Assembly (NCBI GenBank): GCA_003501665.1
Contig: DNOQ01000426.1
Coordinates: 1-10,161, forward strand
DNA from: Bacteroidales bacterium
Lineage (GTDB): Bacteria; Bacteroidota; Bacteroidia; Bacteroidales; VadinHA17
Reading direction: 5' to 3'
DNA: 10,161 nucleotides
The position numbers were made by a program, and so were the translations under genes. Numbering within the stretch: position 1 is the first letter of the stretch; the number at the start of each line of letters is the position of its first letter. Of the stretch, positions 6,374 to 10,161 are shown one piece after another. Below the pieces are notes generated by a model. The model had not been told where the DNA came from. It was given only the letters and a program-made list of their open reading frames with translations, and ran no database searches.

Positions 6374-7435
6374 ATGCGAAAAATCAGGAATATGAATAAG
6401 AGAGCCAGTACAATTGTTGAAGTTATTTGTCATGTACTATTCTGGGTTGTACCTACTCATTTAATCATAAGGTACAACATGATGAGTTATGCTGAACTGA
6501 CAGGGGTTTATTATCGCATGCCTCTCATTATTAGTGTATTAATCAATATCTTCCTGGTATATACAAATATTTTTGTTTTATTTCCATCCTACAGCCGGAA
6601 AAGAATAAAACTGTTAACCTATGTACTGATCCTGGCAATAATGGTAGCTGTTCTGGCTATAGTAAAAGTGAAAGTGGACAGTTCTTATATGATGCGATAT
6701 TTCTCCAGGATAGTGTCGGAAGAACATGGACGGATATGGATTGGTGTCATTGTTAATTCATTCTTTGCAGTTCAGTCAGTCTTGTATTGTATTGTCAGGG
6801 AATGGATCATCAACAGGAGAAATGAAAGGATACTGAGAGAAGAAAAGCTGACTCTTGAATTAAAGTATTTAAAATCACAGATAAATCCGCATTTCTTATA
6901 CAACACGCTGAACAACTTGTATTCTGTTGCCCTTAAAAACAATGATAATGAAACGGCAAAGGGAATAACCAAACTATCGCAAATGATGCGGTTTATGCTC
7001 GATGGCGTTAATGAGAATCTAATACCACTTGAAAAAGAAATAACCTACCTTACAAGCTATCTTGATTTGCAGAAGCTGAGGTTCTCTGAGCAGGATGATG
7101 TCAAAATAAATTTTAATATTAAAGGAGATATAACAGGAATAAGGATTCCTCCCTTCATTTTTATTGTTTTCATTGAAAATGCATTTAAATATGGCGTTGA
7201 TTACAAAAAGTATTCGTTTGTGGATATAAAATTTGAAGTATCTGATAATATCTTGAGGTTTAATATCAGGAACACAATCCATAAAACAGGTGATTTACAG
7301 AATCCGGGTATTGGATTAAAGAATATCAGGGGAAGGCTTGATTTATCATATCCCGGAAGCTACAACTTGGAAATAGCCACTGAAAATGATATCTTTAATC
7401 TGGAATTGATAATCAGATTATCTCAAAACCAATGA
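6374..7435 (+). CDS. LytS/YehU-type sensor histidine kinase
   Basis: The protein has 353 residues from the ATG at 6374. The ATG at 6392 (residue 7) has AGGA just before it and may be the true start. Four hydrophobic segments lie at about 14-33, 48-68, 80-98 and 119-141, forming the membrane sensor part without a large periplasmic domain. A short linker leads to the His_kinase domain (PF06580) with the phospho-acceptor motif KSQINPHFLYNTLNNL, histidine at 173. The ATPase part has an N-box-like IENAFKYGV (E268, N269) and a G box GIGLKNIRGRL (312-322), as is usual in this family. It should phosphorylate the LytTR regulator encoded directly downstream, whose ATG overlaps its stop codon (ATGA). 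Within Bacteroidota such pairs are common, and their ligands are mostly unknown. All catalytic motifs are intact. Confidence 0.95.
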   Translation: MRKIRNMNKRASTIVEVICHVLFWVVPTHLIIRYNMMSYAELTGVYYRMPLIISVLINIFLVYTNIFVLFPSYSRKRIKLLTYVLILAIMVAVLAIVKVKVDSSYMMRYFSRIVSEEHGRIWIGVIVNSFFAVQSVLYCIVREWIINRRNERILREEKLTLELKYLKSQINPHFLYNTLNNLYSVALKNNDNETAKGITKLSQMMRFMLDGVNENLIPLEKEITYLTSYLDLQKLRFSEQDDVKINFNIKGDITGIRIPPFIFIVFIENAFKYGVDYKKYSFVDIKFEVSDNILRFNIRNTIHKTGDLQNPGIGLKNIRGRLDLSYPGSYNLEIATENDIFNLELIIRLSQNQ

Positions 7436-8142
7436 CCTGTATAGCAATTGATGATGAACCAAAAGCTCTGGACATCCTGGAACTTTTTACAGGTAAAATA
7501 TCTTTTCTTGATCTTCGCGGAAAATTCAGGGATCCTATACAGGGTATGGATTTTATAGTAAAAGATAAACCTGATCTGATCTTCCTCGATATAAATATGC
7601 CTGAATTATCAGGATTGCAATTACTCAAAACACTTGCAAATCCCCCCCTGGTAATACTCACAACGGCTTATTCCGAACACGCTCTGACAGGGTACGAACT
7701 GAATGTTGTCGATTATCTGCTTAAACCTTTCGAATTTGAAAGATTCCTGAAGGCTGTTATGAAAGCCAAAGAGTTATTTGAATTAAAAAAGGAGACCCGC
7801 AGACATCTGCAAAAACCAGGCCGAAGGTATGAGAATGTAATTTTACTTAAGAGTGGTGCCAGGACTTACAGGATTAAAACAGATTCTATTCTCTATGTTG
7901 AAGGCATGGGCAATTATGTGACATTTTATTTGCATGATAAGAAAATAGTTACCTACATGAGCATCCAGGAGGTACTTAACATGTTGCCTGAAGAGGTCTT
8001 TTGCAGGATACATAAATCTTATATTGTTTCTCTGAAGCATATTGACGTAATAGAAAAGCACAGGGTATTAATAAAGAATAATTCAATACCAATAGGTCAG
8101 ACTTATCGTGAAAATTTTTCAAAGGCCGTCAGGGTGCAATAA
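7432..8142 (+). CDS. LytTR-family response regulator
   Basis: The protein has 236 residues, starting within the kinase stop (4-bp ATGA overlap), so the two are translationally coupled. The receiver domain (1-110) has the acidic pair D7 and D8, the phospho-acceptor D53 in LIFLDINMPELSG, T77/T78 in ILTTAYS and K98 in YLLKPF, so all expected residues are present. A linker of about 20 residues leads to a LytTR DNA-binding domain (about 132-236) with the typical ILYVEGMGNYVTFYL and FCRIHKSYIVSLKHI signatures. LytTR proteins bind imperfect direct repeats upstream of their targets as dimers. The divergent serine hydrolase gene is the nearest candidate target other than the operon itself; that link is inference from position. 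Confidence 0.96.
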   Translation: MTCIAIDDEPKALDILELFTGKISFLDLRGKFRDPIQGMDFIVKDKPDLIFLDINMPELSGLQLLKTLANPPLVILTTAYSEHALTGYELNVVDYLLKPFEFERFLKAVMKAKELFELKKETRRHLQKPGRRYENVILLKSGARTYRIKTDSILYVEGMGNYVTFYLHDKKIVTYMSIQEVLNMLPEEVFCRIHKSYIVSLKHIDVIEKHRVLIKNNSIPIGQTYRENFSKAVRVQ

Positions 8143-8150
8143 CCACCCTG
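8130..8150. terminator. Hairpin across the regulator stop codon
   Basis: cagggtg (8130-8136) pairs perfectly with caccctg (8144-8150) around a 7-base loop that contains the TAA stop. It sits between convergent genes, where a terminator would be expected, but no T run follows on either strand. It could be a weak or bidirectional terminator or an mRNA 3' end stabiliser. Confidence 0.35.
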
Positions 8151-8192
8151 AACCTGCTCAGGAACAAAGTCAGCATTTCCCTTATCCTGAGA

Positions 8193-8426
8193 TTACGGCC
8201 AGACTCTCTTCATTTTGTAGAGAATCTTGTTGTTCCCGGTACCCTTTTCGAAAATAATGGAATCACGACCCACGATATTTGTTATTATATATTCACCGGG
8301 TAAAACTGATTCAGGCTGTGTACATGGAAAATACTTATGTTTGATCGAGTCAAGTGTAAAAGTAAGCCTGAAGCTGTCAATTGAATAAGTACCAACGGTC
8401 AGACACCCCATATCTTTCTGATACAT
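8193..8426 (-). CDS. Short lipocalin-like ORF, possibly truncated
   Basis: This is a 77-residue frame from the ATG at 8426, with AGGAGG four bases before it, a strikingly good Shine-Dalgarno match for this kind of genome. The frame also stays open for nine codons upstream of the ATG, to a TAA, with plausible protein sequence (KYEEWPSGGI), so the AGGAGG may be chance. The protein reads MGCLTVGTYSIDSFRLTFT, then a charged middle, then GEYIITNIVGRDSIIFEKG. The pattern of short beta strands (G-T-Y-x-I-x-x-x-x-L-T-F and x-I-x-x-x-x-x-DSIIFE) resembles the C-terminal half of small lipocalin-like proteins of Bacteroidota. There is no signal peptide, which such proteins normally have, so this may be the remnant of a longer gene. 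It lies 74 bases beyond the stop of the membrane protein gene on the same strand. Confidence 0.45.
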   Translation of the reverse strand: MYQKDMGCLTVGTYSIDSFRLTFTLDSIKHKYFPCTQPESVLPGEYIITNIVGRDSIIFEKGTGNNKILYKMKRVWP

Positions 8427-8500
8427 TATACCTCCTGAAGGCCATTCTTCATATTTTTATTTTAAGCGGTTTGATGACCGGTGATAAAGTTAAGCATATT

Positions 8501-9766
8501 CTACTTTATCCCAAAAAGCAGAGGGAATCCGAATATTACAAAAAGTATCCAGATCAGATAAACTGGAAGGTATTTTGCAATAGTTAATTCAACTTCATTA
8601 ATCAATGCTTTTTTGAAATTTACTTTATACAGATCAATGACTAACAGAATCAAATTACCTGAAATAAGGACATTTGATCCAAGAACAGCCAGTCTGTTTG
8701 GTGTTATGCCATAAGTACTCAGGCGATAAAAAATTGCAGATAAGGCTATTAAATCAATAATTACCGTTATTATTGAAAGTATAAACAGGATTAATTCATT
8801 GAATCTTTGTTTTTTAAATACCGATGTTTCGGAAATTGAGAATACTATTACAGCCATTACTCCCAGGAGCATGATATTAAATATCAATAAGAATTCACGA
8901 TCGCTGTATGGGTCTTTCCCTGAGAAGGCCAGAGCAATAAGATATATTACAGCTGTAAGCAGAACCAGCGGGCTGAAAATACCGGCAATTACAGGAGCTA
9001 TCTTATTAGTTAACGCCGGATAATTCTTTATAATGAATGTTGCAACTATCGGTACTGAAACAGCACCTGCAATTACCACATTATTCATGTAAAAGTTCTC
9101 TATTCCGATACCTATGGCTTCAAATAACCCGATCGTAATTCCGGTCAGAATACCACCGGCTATAACTATTATCGCCATCAGGATCGCTAAGTCCCCGTTA
9201 TATCTTATATATTCAATCCGTTTGATTTTATCCTTTAAATTGAAATCGATAAATACCAGTCCGTAAATGCACCACAGCAGAAGAGGTAAATGAATATACA
9301 CGAGATTGATTGTGGCATTATCTGTGACTGATGGTAAAAGATTAACATATATTGTCAGTAATAAAAAAGTAATCAGGATGAGGCTGACTTTCTTTAAGTC
9401 AAATAACCTTTCAGCCGCGACAACATAAATAGTAAGACCAAGGAAAACGATGATCCCGGCATTTTTCTCATAAAACATAAAGTCAGTCAGACTGACATTG
9501 AAAATATCCGGTATCTTTATAAGAAATGCAGCCAGTAAACATGCTGAAATCAATATGATAATATCCGGCAGAAAAACTTTCTTTGCCGCCCTCTCCGGAA
9601 CTTCACCATAATGCAATCTGATCTTCCAGTATTCTGATAATGTTGATTTTTCTATCTCCGGATAGATCTCTCTGAAACCTGATTCAAAAACGGCTTGGTC
9701 ATCACGATACAATTGTTCAAGTTTCTCCGGATCGTTAATGTTCTCTTTTATTCTGTCTTTCATCAT
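8501..9766 (-). CDS. Polytopic membrane protein, about 11 helices, unknown function
   Basis: The protein has 421 residues and starts at the first of two adjacent ATG codons (9766 and 9763). The first 62 or so residues are charged and soluble (DPEKLEQLYRDDQAVFESGF ... RLHYGEVPERAAKK). About eleven hydrophobic segments follow, near 66-84, 103-118, 127-144, 154-173, 193-215, 227-245, 257-281, 292-310, 325-347, 359-379 and 398-418. A conserved-looking stretch, YGITPNRLAVLGSNVLI, precedes the last two helices, and the C-terminus is a short FGIK. The overall shape and this motif remind me of DUF4153-like membrane proteins, but I cannot confirm it. No transport or catalytic motif is visible. The preceding reading frame (9792-9989) ends only 25 bases upstream on the same strand, so the two were probably one operon before the upstream gene was damaged. 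Confidence 0.85.
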   Translation of the reverse strand: MMKDRIKENINDPEKLEQLYRDDQAVFESGFREIYPEIEKSTLSEYWKIRLHYGEVPERAAKKVFLPDIIILISACLLAAFLIKIPDIFNVSLTDFMFYEKNAGIIVFLGLTIYVVAAERLFDLKKVSLILITFLLLTIYVNLLPSVTDNATINLVYIHLPLLLWCIYGLVFIDFNLKDKIKRIEYIRYNGDLAILMAIIVIAGGILTGITIGLFEAIGIGIENFYMNNVVIAGAVSVPIVATFIIKNYPALTNKIAPVIAGIFSPLVLLTAVIYLIALAFSGKDPYSDREFLLIFNIMLLGVMAVIVFSISETSVFKKQRFNELILFILSIITVIIDLIALSAIFYRLSTYGITPNRLAVLGSNVLISGNLILLVIDLYKVNFKKALINEVELTIAKYLPVYLIWILFVIFGFPLLFGIK

Positions 9767-9791
9767 AATATAATTTTTGTTATCTCTGATT

Positions 9792-9989
9792 TTAATCTCC
9801 GGCTTGCCTGATCAATGTTCTGAATGAGAAGCGTGAGATCAGTTCGATATTTTTTTTTACATTTCCCATCGAAAGGGTTTCAATATCAGAGATCAGTGGA
9901 TTTATCACTGTCTTCAGCTTTTCAGGTAAACCACTTTTATTTAAAAATATTTTAAAAGCATCTGTATCCTCTGCTTTTGATATTTCGGA
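9792..9989 (-). pseudogene. C-terminal gene remnant, 65 codons, 5' part missing
   Basis: On the minus strand a frame of 65 codons ends with TAA at 9792-9794. It reads SEISKAEDTDAFKIFLNKSG, LPEKLKTVINPLISDIETLS, MGNVKKNIELISRFSFRTLI, RQAGD. The composition is clearly protein-like: amphipathic, charged and low in rare residues. There is no plausible start codon near the beginning, and the frame is closed upstream by TGA (9990-9992) and another stop shortly before. The hairpin repeat cluster starts about 20 bases further upstream (10012). The simplest reading is the tail of a cytoplasmic protein whose front was removed or displaced by repeat DNA. The spacing of 25 bases to the membrane protein gene suggests a former co-transcribed partner, for example a regulator. 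I do not recognise the family. Confidence 0.6.
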
Positions 9990-10011
9990 TCATTGTTATC
10001 CGATTAAATAC

Positions 10012-10144
10012 AGGTCGCTCCTACGGAGCTAAAATAATGGAGGAAACTCATTTCTACAAACAGCTCACTTCCCGCTTGGGCGGGACAGGCTCTACGGAGT
10101 TTGGATTTAAAGAGTCCCGTCAGGGACGGCCTGTTTGTAGGAAA
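10012..10144. repeat. Cluster of nested hairpin repeats at the right edge
   Basis: The first hairpin is gctcc/ggagc around TAC (10017-10029). Then comes a nested element. Its outer arms are tttctacaaacag (10051-10063) and ctgtttgtaggaaa (10131-10144), complementary apart from one extra G. Inside lie two hairpins, tcccgc/gcggga (10070-10085) and gtccc/gggac (10114-10127). A degenerate copy of the CTACGGAG core of the first hairpin sits at 10092-10099. The whole could fold as a three-way structure. From memory, units with ctacaaacag and ctacggagc cores are widespread in intergenic DNA of some Bacteroidota. No transposase is visible in the window. Confidence 0.75.
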
Positions 10145-10161
10145 TATTTATAACCAGAAAT

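Noticed and set aside
1..10161. tRNA or rRNA genes and complete insertion sequences
   Set aside because: No cloverleaf with a T-loop GTTC core, no rRNA-like segment and no transposase reading frame was seen.

Overview
The window looks like a chromosomal segment from a member of the Bacteroidota, probably a Bacteroidales-like or environmental lineage. The reasons are low GC, start codons preceded by A/T-rich leaders rather than strong Shine-Dalgarno sites, a secreted protein whose mature N-terminus resembles type IX-secreted Bacteroidota proteins, a four-helix LytS-type kinase with a LytTR regulator, and intergenic spacers filled with hairpin-forming repeats. This placement is inferred from sequence style; no rRNA or other marker gene is present.

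Layout. Positions 1-233 hold the 5' end of a secreted protein gene on the minus strand, cut by the window edge. Positions 234-897 have no convincing gene and carry a chain of palindromes. Four minus-strand genes follow: a secreted PQQ-type beta-propeller protein (898-2127), a small cysteine-rich exported protein (2292-2606), a STAND/MNS-type AAA ATPase with a C-terminal winged helix (2797-3933), and a secreted class C beta-lactamase-fold serine hydrolase (4361-6148). The ATPase and hydrolase are separated by a repeat-like spacer (about 4004-4345). Divergent from the hydrolase is a plus-strand two-component operon, a LytS/YehU-type histidine kinase (6374-7435) overlapping a LytTR response regulator (7432-8142) by 4 bp. 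Converging on it from the minus strand are a short, possibly truncated lipocalin-like ORF (8193-8426), an 11-helix membrane protein of unknown function (8501-9766), and a 65-codon C-terminal gene remnant (9792-9989). The remnant abuts a cluster of hairpin repeats at the right edge (10012-10144).

How it fits together. The kinase and regulator form a complete two-component system. The adjacent divergent promoter region (6149-6373) makes the serine hydrolase a candidate target, but this rests on position alone. The propeller protein, the Cys-rich protein and the hydrolase all appear to be exported, and no shared pathway is evident. The ATPase looks like a stand-alone gene with a tandem 14-bp repeat directly at its start codon.

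I did not find a clearly new multi-gene system. The most distinctive signals are the repeats: a 34-bp hairpin present in two copies in opposite orientation about 3.7 kb apart (526-559 and 4234-4267), a nested inverted-repeat element at the right edge next to a truncated gene, and the tandem repeat upstream of the ATPase.
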